Positions 33,469-40,514 of a DNA stretch of 46,465 nucleotides are shown here, one piece after another. The notes beneath the pieces were generated by a model. That model ran no database searches and had not been told where the DNA came from. It saw only the letters and a list, made by a program, of their open reading frames with translations. Origin of the DNA: Bacteroidota bacterium. Lineage in GTDB: Bacteria > Bacteroidota > Ignavibacteria > Palsa-1295. A program made the position numbers and the translations under genes. Position 1 is the stretch's first letter; every line of letters starts with the position of its first letter. Where the stretch lies: NCBI GenBank assembly GCA_030706745.1, contig JAUZNX010000021.1, positions 1-46,465 on the forward strand, in the 5' to 3' direction.

Positions 33469-34101
33469 ATGAAGGCTACCGAATTCACACTGAAGAAACG
33501 TCCGTATTCGGACGAAGAAGCGAAGTCGTTGCTCAGTAAAGTTGTCGATGCGGAAACGACCGATTGGCACTATAATACCCATCACAAGGGCTATGTCGAT
33601 AAGCTCAACGAGATCGAGAAGGCCTTGCTCGAGGCCGATCCCGCAAAGGCGAATGGAAACTACTCGCAATTTGGCGAGCTCAAGCGTCGATGGACTTGGA
33701 ATCACTCCGGTACGATCTTGCATGACGTTTATTGGGAGAACCTGGGTGGTGATGGGGACCCGGCGAATGCCGTCGAATTGAAGGATCAGATTAGCCGCGA
33801 TTTTGGCTCGTTCGAAGAATGGAAGACAGATTTCAAAGCCACCTCGCTGGCTGCGAAGCTCTCAGGCTGGGGCCTGCTCGTATTTGACACGCTCGGCTCT
33901 GGACAACTTAAGAACGTACTTGTCGATGAGCATCACTATGGAGCGGTCTGGGGAGCAATTCCGCTCATTGCTTGTGATGTATTCGAACATGCCTACTATC
34001 ACAAGGATGGTCCGAAGCGCGCGGCATACATCGACAATTTCATCAACAACCTTCACTGGGGCCGAGTCAACCAACGCTTCCTGAAGTATCTCGCACGATA
34101 G
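33469..34101 (+). CDS. Iron/manganese superoxide dismutase
   Basis: 210 residues. It dismutates superoxide to peroxide and oxygen in the cytoplasm. Metal ligands fit His34 (DWHYNTHH), His85 (LHDVYW), Asp170 and His174 (CDVFEHAYY). The sequence before the second ligand, NHSGTILHDVYW, lacks the usual GHIN/GHLL form, so the metal preference cannot be read. The C-terminus NRV-like text is complete. A SOD gene inside an isc operon, between hscA and fdx, is unusual; superoxide damages Fe-S clusters, so co-expression makes physiological sense. Confidence 0.92.
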   Translation: MKATEFTLKKRPYSDEEAKSLLSKVVDAETTDWHYNTHHKGYVDKLNEIEKALLEADPAKANGNYSQFGELKRRWTWNHSGTILHDVYWENLGGDGDPANAVELKDQISRDFGSFEEWKTDFKATSLAAKLSGWGLLVFDTLGSGQLKNVLVDEHHYGAVWGAIPLIACDVFEHAYYHKDGPKRAAYIDNFINNLHWGRVNQRFLKYLAR

Positions 34102-34109
34102 AATTATGG

Positions 34110-34187
34110 TGAATGAAGAATGATGAATGATGAAAGAAGAACCTCTTCTGGATCATTGTTCATCATTCATCATTCACATTTCAACAC
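34110..34187. repeat. Heptad-periodic inverted repeat, copy 5 (best copy)
   Basis: It fills the sod-fdx spacer. The left arm (34110-34137) has words TGAATGA and AGAATGA; the right arm (34153-34187) has TCATCAT twice, flanked by related words. A perfect 17-base stem pairs 34118-34134 with 34159-34175, and the loop contains a further 6-base hairpin (AGAAGA / TCTTCT). No T-run follows. It ends seven bases before the TTG start of fdx, so it could control translation of fdx. Confidence 0.85.
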
Positions 34188-34193
34188 TTATCA

Positions 34194-34529
34194 TTGGCAA
34201 CCGTTACCTTCCAGCCCATAGGCATCACATGCGAAGCGCTCATTGGGGAGAGTTTCCTCGATGTCGCGCTTGCGCATAATATCGACCTACAACACAATTG
34301 CGGTGGCGTCTGCGCATGCTCAACCTGTCACGTGAAGGTCAAACAGGGCATGGACTTGCTGCCGGAGATGGAGGATGACGAGGCCGATCAATTGGATGAA
34401 GCCGAGGGGCTGGCGCTTGAATCCCGCTTGGGATGCCAGTGCAAGATTCAAGATGATTTTGACTACGTAGTGGAAATTCCGCAGCTCAATCCTGCAATTG
34501 CGAAGCTATTTCACGAGGGAGCGCATTAG
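34194..34529 (+). CDS. fdx: ISC-type [2Fe-2S] ferredoxin
   Basis: 111 residues from TTG 34194 with no visible Shine-Dalgarno. Adrenodoxin-type fold. Ligands are Cys36, Cys42, Cys45 and Cys81 (CGGVCACSTC and RLGCQC), with two additional nearby cysteines at 40 and 83. It gives electrons to IscS/IscU during cluster assembly. An acidic helix MEDDEADQLDEAEG (59-72) follows, as in Fdx of isc operons. The start is directly after a strong inverted repeat, so its expression may be structure-controlled. Confidence 0.92.
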   Translation: MATVTFQPIGITCEALIGESFLDVALAHNIDLQHNCGGVCACSTCHVKVKQGMDLLPEMEDDEADQLDEAEGLALESRLGCQCKIQDDFDYVVEIPQLNPAIAKLFHEGAH

Positions 34530-34543
34530 GAAGATTTTGACGC

Positions 34544-34744
34544 ATGTATTGGACAGACTTAGAGGATATTGCAGAAGCTCTGATGGAAGCGCATCCCGAT
34601 GTCGATCCGCTTGCGGTGCGATTCACCGATCTGCTTAAGTGGATTGGCGATCTCCCAGGGTTCGAGGACGAAATTCATGCTTCGAATGAAAAGAAACTCG
34701 AAGCCGTCCAAATGGCATGGTATGAACTCACTATGGAACAATGA
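34544..34744 (+). CDS. iscX: IscX, Fe-S assembly adaptor
   Basis: 66 residues, the normal length. The text MYWTDLEDIAEAL, the DP-L-VRFTDLLKWI core and LPGFEDE are the family marks. IscX is an acidic protein which binds IscS and iron and tunes the rate of cluster formation. It is the last gene of the operon. The 176 bases after it hold no further gene and no clear terminator. Confidence 0.93.
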   Translation: MYWTDLEDIAEALMEAHPDVDPLAVRFTDLLKWIGDLPGFEDEIHASNEKKLEAVQMAWYELTMEQ

Positions 34745-34920
34745 TCGCGCCGCCAACGGCTGTCGCAATCATGATCATGTTAGGCTAATTTCCAGATTGA
34801 TTTACGGGATTTCACGGTTTGGGTTAAGGTGACTACCCGACGGCTGATGTTGAATGATAAGTTTTCACCATCCAGGTAGTTTGGAATCCACAAATATCGC
34901 ATGACGTAATAGGTTGTATC

Positions 34921-35604
34921 ATGTCTGAATCTCAACGCATTCCTGTATTTCCGCTGGGGATTGTGCTCTTTCCGGAGAGCCGGGTTCCGTTGCACATTTT
35001 CGAAGATCGGTACAAAAAGCTCATCGAGCAGGCCGTTAAGGAGCATTCGCCGTTCGGCATTAATTATGTTGAAGAAGACCGGCTTCACGCGGTCGGATGC
35101 TCGGCACGAGTTGTCGAGGTGCTGGACCGCCGGCCCGATGGCGAAATGGATATTATTACGGAGGGAGAACGGCGTTATGAAGTGCTCGATCTGGAACAGA
35201 ACGGCCCGGACCGGATATCCTTCGCAACCGTGCGTTGGCTTGATGACGAGCCTGAAGAACGCGATTCCAGGTTAGCGGGGGAAACGATCCATCTGTTCAA
35301 CGAATTGACCGAGCTTGCCTACAAAGGGACAATTCCACCCCTGGACGAATCGGTTTGGAACGCAGAGAGCCGGTTTCCATCGTTTAAAATCGCGCAAAAA
35401 TCTGGGCTGGAAGCCCCACAGCGGCAGGCCTTGCTTTCCGTAACTAGCGAGAACGAGCGACTTTCCATGCTCCGTGAGTTTTTGACACAACTATTGCCGA
35501 AAGTCAAAGAGTTTGAAACGGTCCAGGACCTCATCCGAAATGACGGATATATTGTCAACTGGAACAAAAAGCCGCCTGAAGGCGATACAGGCGCGGCAGA
35601 ATAA
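34921..35604 (+). CDS. Lon N-terminal (LON substrate-binding) domain protein
   Basis: 227 residues, about the size of the stand-alone family. Residues 5-110 show the PUA-like LON domain (IPVFPLGIVLFPESRVPLHIFEDRYKKLI, GCSARVVEVLDR, GERRYEVL), followed by a helical part to the end. No ATPase or protease domain is present. Such proteins are thought to bind unfolded or damaged proteins; the role is not settled. The gap before the gene (34745-34920) holds its promoter; no clear boxes recognised. Confidence 0.88.
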   Translation: MSESQRIPVFPLGIVLFPESRVPLHIFEDRYKKLIEQAVKEHSPFGINYVEEDRLHAVGCSARVVEVLDRRPDGEMDIITEGERRYEVLDLEQNGPDRISFATVRWLDDEPEERDSRLAGETIHLFNELTELAYKGTIPPLDESVWNAESRFPSFKIAQKSGLEAPQRQALLSVTSENERLSMLREFLTQLLPKVKEFETVQDLIRNDGYIVNWNKKPPEGDTGAAE

Positions 35605-35621
35605 CTATTAACGAGCCACGC

Positions 35622-35774
35622 ATGAACAAGAAGACGAAGAAAGTCAATAAGAAGCACAAAAAGGCAGTCGAGCGCGTCAAACGCAAAACGCGCGAAATGA
35701 AGGCCGCCTCGAAGTCCGTGCGCCGCACACCGCGTGCGCCCAAGAAGGCAGTCGCTGCGCCGGCAGAAGCGTAA
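35622..35774 (+). CDS. 50-residue very basic protein
   Basis: Small open frame from ATG 35622 to TAA 35772-35774, 17 bases after the Lon-N gene. It begins MNKKTKKVNKKHKKAVERVK and continues with an Arg/Lys/Ala-rich tail ending in KKAVAAPAEA; over a third of the residues are Lys or Arg, with no acidic cluster. The composition resembles histone H1-like or small ribosome-associated proteins and suggests nucleic-acid binding. No Shine-Dalgarno is obvious (AACGAG). Codon use is in line with its neighbours, so a real gene is likely; function unknown. Confidence 0.6.
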   Translation: MNKKTKKVNKKHKKAVERVKRKTREMKAASKSVRRTPRAPKKAVAAPAEA

Positions 35775-35827
35775 AGTATGTTTGAGGAGGATGACTGGAT
35801 CATCCTCCGCCATTTCGTCCGAACCGA

Positions 35828-36682
35828 ATGCCTTCGCTAACTGCGTTGCTCGGTACGTCCGGGCCCATTATCATGGGCATTCTCAACGTCACGCCCGATT
35901 CTTTCAGCGATGGTGGCGCATATCTCGATGCCCGGTCGGCGTTGGATCACGCACTTCAGATGATTGCAGATGGTGCGGAGATCATCGATATTGGTGGTGA
36001 GTCCACTCGGCCGGCAGGGCAGACATACGGAGCCGGGGCTTCCAAGGTACCACTTGAGGAGGAGCTGAGACGCGTTCTTCCGGTCATCCACGAGTTGCGT
36101 TCGAATCATGACAACGTCTTGATCTCAGTCGATACCCAAAGATCTGCTATCGCAAACGCGGCGATGCAATCCGGAGCCGACCTCATCAATGACGTGAGCG
36201 GAGGAACAGCCGATCCGGAAATGTTCGCCACGGCTGCAAGGCACAAGGCGCCCATCGTACTTATGCATGGTCACGGCCCGCGATTCCGGAAAACGAAAAC
36301 TGAAGACTACGCATACGCGGATGTAGTCTCCGAAGTCCGATCGTACCTCGAAGAGCGCATTCTGCTCGCACATTCAGCTGGGATTGAGACTGTTTTGGCA
36401 GATGTCGGCATCGGATTTGCCAAGGGCTATGAAGATAACTTGAAGCTTCTTAAGCATCACGATGCATTTGGTTCGCTTGATGTTCCGTTACTGCTCGGTG
36501 TGTCTCGGAAATCAACCATCGGTAGAGCCATGGGGAATAATCCATGGCCAAAGCAGCGTGTGACCGGTAGCATCGCGGCCGCCTGCTATGGTATGTTGCA
36601 TGGAGCGAAAATCATTCGCACCCACGATGTGAAGGAGACAACGCAAGCGCTCTCGGTCATACGCGAAATTCTAGACCGATAA
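35828..36682 (+). CDS. folP: Dihydropteroate synthase
   Basis: 284 residues. It joins p-aminobenzoate and dihydropterin pyrophosphate in folate synthesis. Signatures are MGILNVTPDSFSDGG (residues 16-30), IIDIGGESTRPAG (about 52-64), NDVSGG, and the C-terminal LLGVSRKSTIGR and IIRTHDV segments. Normal length, complete. It lies in a run of plus-strand genes with the next gene (yjbQ) 3 bases later. Confidence 0.95.
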   Translation: MPSLTALLGTSGPIIMGILNVTPDSFSDGGAYLDARSALDHALQMIADGAEIIDIGGESTRPAGQTYGAGASKVPLEEELRRVLPVIHELRSNHDNVLISVDTQRSAIANAAMQSGADLINDVSGGTADPEMFATAARHKAPIVLMHGHGPRFRKTKTEDYAYADVVSEVRSYLEERILLAHSAGIETVLADVGIGFAKGYEDNLKLLKHHDAFGSLDVPLLLGVSRKSTIGRAMGNNPWPKQRVTGSIAAACYGMLHGAKIIRTHDVKETTQALSVIREILDR

Positions 36683-36685
36683 ACC

Positions 36686-37105
36686 ATGAAATCGCACCGC
36701 AAAGAACTTTGGATGCACGTGCCCACGGAGTGGGGCTATGTCAATATTACGAACGAGGTCCAGCAGGCGATCGGCGAGAGCGGCATTCGCGAAGGGTTGG
36801 CCCTCGTCAACTCGATGCACATAACAGCATCAATCTTCATCAACGATGACGAACGCGGCCTGCATAAGGATTTCGAGCGATGGCTGGAGCACCTGGCTCC
36901 GCATGAGCCGATCTCGCAGTACGATCACAACAAGACGGGTGAGGACAATGCCGATGCGCATCTCAAGCGCCAGATCATGGGTCGGGAAGTCGTTGTGGCG
37001 ATTACCGGCGGCCAGCTCGATTTTGGTCCGTGGGAGCAAATCTTCTACGGCGAATTCGATGGCCGACGCCGCAAGCGAGTGCTGATTAAGATTATCGGGG
37101 AATAG
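36686..37105 (+). CDS. YjbQ/UPF0047 family protein (secondary thiamine-phosphate synthase-like)
   Basis: 139 residues, normal length. The features are [15 protein letters not shown] (about 43-57), [20 protein letters not shown] and [19 protein letters not shown] near the end, conserved across the UPF0047 family. Members have weak thiamine-phosphate synthase activity, but the true role is uncertain; a metal site from His and Asp residues is likely. It follows folP closely and converges on the minus-strand membrane gene, whose stop codon abuts its own. Confidence 0.92.
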   Translation: MKSHRKELWMHVPTEWGYVNITNEVQQAIGESGIREGLALVNSMHITASIFINDDERGLHKDFERWLEHLAPHEPISQYDHNKTGEDNADAHLKRQIMGREVVVAITGGQLDFGPWEQIFYGEFDGRRRKRVLIKIIGE

Positions 37106-37390
37106 CTATTCGTGAGGTGTGTTGACTTCACCCAATTGCTTACTGAGCGAAACTAGCCATGCTCCCATGGCCGAAACGAATAAAACAATGATGAAGGCGG
37201 GGATAAACGTGGAATAGACCAAAGCATAGGCTTGGTCAACAATCCATCGTTCGTTCGAGCCTTCGATGCCGTATTTGATGTTTAAAAGAGCCCCAAGGAA
37301 GGCTAGCATTAGAGTGGGGAGGAGTACAAACCCCACTATCATTTGAGTTCTGGCAATGCGCCGAAGTCGCCGGAGCCGAGGGTCACCCAT
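37106..37390 (-). CDS. Small two-helix membrane protein of unknown function
   Basis: 94 residues. A basic N-terminus (RLRRLRRIARTQ) precedes a first membrane segment (about 17-38, MIVGFVLLPTLMLAFLGALL); a second is at about 58-80 (FIPAFIIVLFVSAMGAWLV). Between them is a polar loop of about 20 residues; N- and C-termini are cytoplasmic by the positive-inside rule. No family recognised. It is last in a possible four-gene minus-strand operon behind the two T9SS cargo genes and a small helical protein. Confidence 0.6.
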   Translation of the reverse strand: MGDPRLRRLRRIARTQMIVGFVLLPTLMLAFLGALLNIKYGIEGSNERWIVDQAYALVYSTFIPAFIIVLFVSAMGAWLVSLSKQLGEVNTPHE

Positions 37391-37409
37391 AACTGGTCTC
37401 CCGAATGCC

Positions 37410-37718
37410 TCAGAGTCCCATAATACTCAGCTCGCGCAGAATGGCTGAGATCTCCGGGTGTTTCATCAACTCTTCGTAAAGCCAACTCGATTCGGATTTG
37501 GCCGTCTCGAGGTGCTGTGCGGCCCGTTGGCGGTCACCGGATAATAAGGCCTCGCGCAAATCACCGACACGCTCGACATCCTGATGGCTGATGCGCCGGC
37601 CAATTTGCTCATGTAAAGCGCCGAAGGCACCAAGGATGCGTTCGCGTTGCTCATCGACATGAGCAGGCTCTCGTCGCTTTGCGTCGTCCTGATTCTCGAA
37701 TACTTCTTGATCGCTCAT
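37410..37718 (-). CDS. Small helical cytoplasmic protein of unknown function
   Basis: 102 residues, charged and almost wholly helical in pattern (ERILGAFGALHEQIGRRISHQD, DRQRAAQHLETAKSESSWLYEELMKHPE). No signal peptide, no membrane segment, no cysteine. The text does not match a family I know. It starts 17 bases after the T9SS cargo gene and ends 19 bases before the small membrane protein, so the two small proteins may act together. Confidence 0.6.
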   Translation of the reverse strand: MSDQEVFENQDDAKRREPAHVDEQRERILGAFGALHEQIGRRISHQDVERVGDLREALLSGDRQRAAQHLETAKSESSWLYEELMKHPEISAILRELSIMGL

Positions 37719-37735
37719 TAGAGTCGTCTGCCCAA

Positions 37736-40510
37736 TTACTTAGTTATTACGAGGCGCCGCGTTTCGACACCTTCATCGCTCATCAACTCAACATAATAAG
37801 TGCCGGATGCGAGCCGCGCCGCATCGAATTCAAACGAAGATGCGCCAGAAGCGGCTGTTCCATCGTAAATTACCAGCGCAATTCGTCCAGTTGGGTCAAC
37901 CGCGCGGAGCCGAATTTTGCGGGGCTCGGCAAGCGTCACAGAAATCCTTGTCACGTCATGCGCCGGATTCGGGCTGACAGAGAAGCTGTGTGCGATAGCG
38001 GCCGATCTATTTACTCCTTGGTTGAGACCCGCCTCCGTTGTAACATAAGTTGTGAATACGCCTTCGCCTTGCGTTGCAACTGCAACATAGCCATCGGATT
38101 GTCTGGCGTCGATGTTTTCGACGGTGATGCGGCCAATCGTCGATAATCCTTCCGGCGACCAAACGGTGCTGCCGGAAATATCGCTGGTGGAAAACAGCCC
38201 GACGCTCGTTCCAACGAGGTAAAGGGTTTCACCGCCATGATGCACGATCGTCACCCAGCGGGTAGAAGGGCCGTCGCCCGAACCATCAGCATTCGTCTCG
38301 AGATTGCCGGAAATATTTCGCCAATGGATTCCTCCATCATCGGACGCAAAGAGGCTGACCACATGATAGTTGGAGAAGCATGCGACAATCTTATCGGCAT
38401 TCTCGGGATCGACCGCGACGCAGGATATAAACGCGTTGTTCGGAAAGATCGAACCCGTGATCTCGACTGCCGCGGGGTTGACACCGTCGGCTCCGTCGAC
38501 ACGATAAAGATGTCCATCGCTGGTGCCGAAATAGAGCCGATGCGCCGGAATAACTGACATTCCGAGAGCGGTGATAAAAGTCCCATCGGCGACGAAGCAC
38601 TGGGTGAGTTGAGCCCAATTTGTCGAGGTGCTCGTGAAGGGCGGAACGCCATTAATGTCGGAATTGCGCCAGAGGTGATTATTCTCCACGTAAAAAAACT
38701 GATCCTGGTCGGCAGGATCCAGCATAAATGGCGTGACAAATTGCGGCTGCGAAATACCTTCCGGCTGTAAACTCCACCAAAGGTTGGAGTCGATCGACTC
38801 CCGGTATGCATAGCCGAACTGCGAGGCAACAATGACGGACTGACTGTCCATCGCGCAATAGCAACCATCCCCACCGCCAACCATTTGCCAATTCCCCGTA
38901 TCTCCGGGAGAATGATACCAGGAGCCCTGGTCCTGGAAGCCGCCCACAATCGAGGTATCGTGGTCTCGATACCGATCGATGGCAACCACATAAATGATGC
39001 TTGCGGGATCACCGGTATTCAGATTTGCCCATGTAATGGGATGATTTGGGTCCTGATCGGCGAGGCAATCCTGCGTGAAGTAAATTCCGCCATCGTTGGC
39101 GGAATACATCTTGCTCGGATTATTCGAACAAAATGCCACATCATGATTGTCCGGATGATGGTTCGGGTATGATTGCTCGACGTTCTGATCGTAGTTGTAT
39201 CCGCCAACCCATTCGACGTTAGAGGAATTGGAAAAGCCATCCGGAGATCGATATAGGTTGGTCCCACCAAAAAAGACTACGTCAGGATTCAGAGGATGGA
39301 CCTTCAGCGCAACAGCATAGCCGCCAAGCGTGCTGGCACCGGCGACATCTCCCTGGACTGGGGGCAATTCGGAAGAGCGGTCTTCCCACTTCCCACCTGT
39401 TCCGGAGCCGTCACCGGAAACGTACGTGTATTTGAAAAACACCGGATAATTGCCAGCCCCATCATTCGAGCCGGCAACATAGACTACCGTTTCATCGGAA
39501 GGCGCGATAGCGATTTTGAGTCGTTGCGTCGCCGTGGGCCAAGTCATTGGGGTGATATTCTTCCAGTTTACTCCATCGATGGATCGCCAAACGCCTGCGG
39601 TTGTCGGTGTTGCGCCGTCCAGGGTATACTGGCTGAGATACGCATAGAGAATTCCGGTCGGAGTGATCTCAACGTCCGTGCAAAACGACCGGTGAGCAGG
39701 GTCGCCAAGCACATGTGACCAAGACGTACCGCCATTGGTTGAGCGCATAATCGCGCCAAAGCCGGCGGCATACACGATGTCCTGCGCAGACTTCGAATTA
39801 TCGGTGACGACGTTCCAGACACCATCGAATACGCTGTCGAGCGTCGTGCCTGTCTGGTCTTGCGTCGAGGGGAGCACGAAGAATTTCTTGCCACCATCGG
39901 TCGATTTGTAGATGCCGTTGCCAATATCCGTCGTGCGCCAGCGTGGGGGACCAACAACAGTAGTACGGCGATCTGTCGTGCTCAGCAATTCACCTGTGCC
40001 ACAGTACCATGTATTGGTCTTGCCCGCGCGACGATCCTGCACGAGCGACATGATGTCCTTGAGTTCGTCGGGGGCAGTAGATCGATTCCAACTCATGCCA
40101 CTATCGGTGCTGCGCCACACGCCACCCTGTGCGGTTGCGATCAAGACGTTGGCATTGTTGGCAACATCTACTCCGATCGCCTGCGTGCGTCCGCCGGCAT
40201 TGAACGGTCCCACCGACTGCCAGTCTTTGGTATGAATCGAAGTGCTTGCATCGGCCATGGCATCGCCTTGCGGCCCTCGGACCAGTGTGCGGGCATAAGC
40301 AAGTTCGCGGACATGAATGCCTCGTGGAATTTCGCCAGTGGCCGGGTCGCGTAACCGAAGCCACTCCCAATAATTCTTTGCGGCGAGATTCTCCGTCAGC
40401 GGCTCGCAATGCATCAGATGCTTCTCCGCAGAGCGGTGAAAACTGGCCGTCGTATACAGAATGGCACCGAGCGAGAAGGAATACAGTGCGAGCAGGATCT
40501 TACTCATCAT
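37736..40510 (-). CDS. T9SS-secreted sortilin/BNR-type beta-propeller protein
   Basis: 924 residues. Signal peptide at the N-terminus (MMSKILLALYSFSLGAILY). About residues 45-75 carry the NYWEWLRLRDPATGEIPRGI opening often seen before secreted propellers. The body is a long set of Asp-box/BNR strands (WRSTDSGMSWNRS, MRSTNGGTSWSH, FASDDGGIHWRNISG) of the sialidase/VPS10 kind, without sialidase catalytic residues seen. The last 80 residues (SFSVSPNPAHDVTRIS ... GTYYVELMSDEGVETRRLVITK) are a type A T9SS sorting domain, cleaved when the cargo is attached to the surface. Four bases separate it from the upstream cargo gene. Confidence 0.85.
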   Translation of the reverse strand: MMSKILLALYSFSLGAILYTTASFHRSAEKHLMHCEPLTENLAAKNYWEWLRLRDPATGEIPRGIHVRELAYARTLVRGPQGDAMADASTSIHTKDWQSVGPFNAGGRTQAIGVDVANNANVLIATAQGGVWRSTDSGMSWNRSTAPDELKDIMSLVQDRRAGKTNTWYCGTGELLSTTDRRTTVVGPPRWRTTDIGNGIYKSTDGGKKFFVLPSTQDQTGTTLDSVFDGVWNVVTDNSKSAQDIVYAAGFGAIMRSTNGGTSWSHVLGDPAHRSFCTDVEITPTGILYAYLSQYTLDGATPTTAGVWRSIDGVNWKNITPMTWPTATQRLKIAIAPSDETVVYVAGSNDGAGNYPVFFKYTYVSGDGSGTGGKWEDRSSELPPVQGDVAGASTLGGYAVALKVHPLNPDVVFFGGTNLYRSPDGFSNSSNVEWVGGYNYDQNVEQSYPNHHPDNHDVAFCSNNPSKMYSANDGGIYFTQDCLADQDPNHPITWANLNTGDPASIIYVVAIDRYRDHDTSIVGGFQDQGSWYHSPGDTGNWQMVGGGDGCYCAMDSQSVIVASQFGYAYRESIDSNLWWSLQPEGISQPQFVTPFMLDPADQDQFFYVENNHLWRNSDINGVPPFTSTSTNWAQLTQCFVADGTFITALGMSVIPAHRLYFGTSDGHLYRVDGADGVNPAAVEITGSIFPNNAFISCVAVDPENADKIVACFSNYHVVSLFASDDGGIHWRNISGNLETNADGSGDGPSTRWVTIVHHGGETLYLVGTSVGLFSTSDISGSTVWSPEGLSTIGRITVENIDARQSDGYVAVATQGEGVFTTYVTTEAGLNQGVNRSAAIAHSFSVSPNPAHDVTRISVTLAEPRKIRLRAVDPTGRIALVIYDGTAASGASSFEFDAARLASGTYYVELMSDEGVETRRLVITK

Positions 40511-40514
40511 CAGA

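Noticed and set aside
33469-34101. Naming the superoxide dismutase sodA (Mn) or sodB (Fe)
   Set aside because: The residues that discriminate metal use are atypical here, so no metal-specific symbol is given.
34110-34187. CRISPR-like repeat array
   Set aside because: The repeats are only 7 bases, without spacers, and occur as complementary arms; no cas genes are present.
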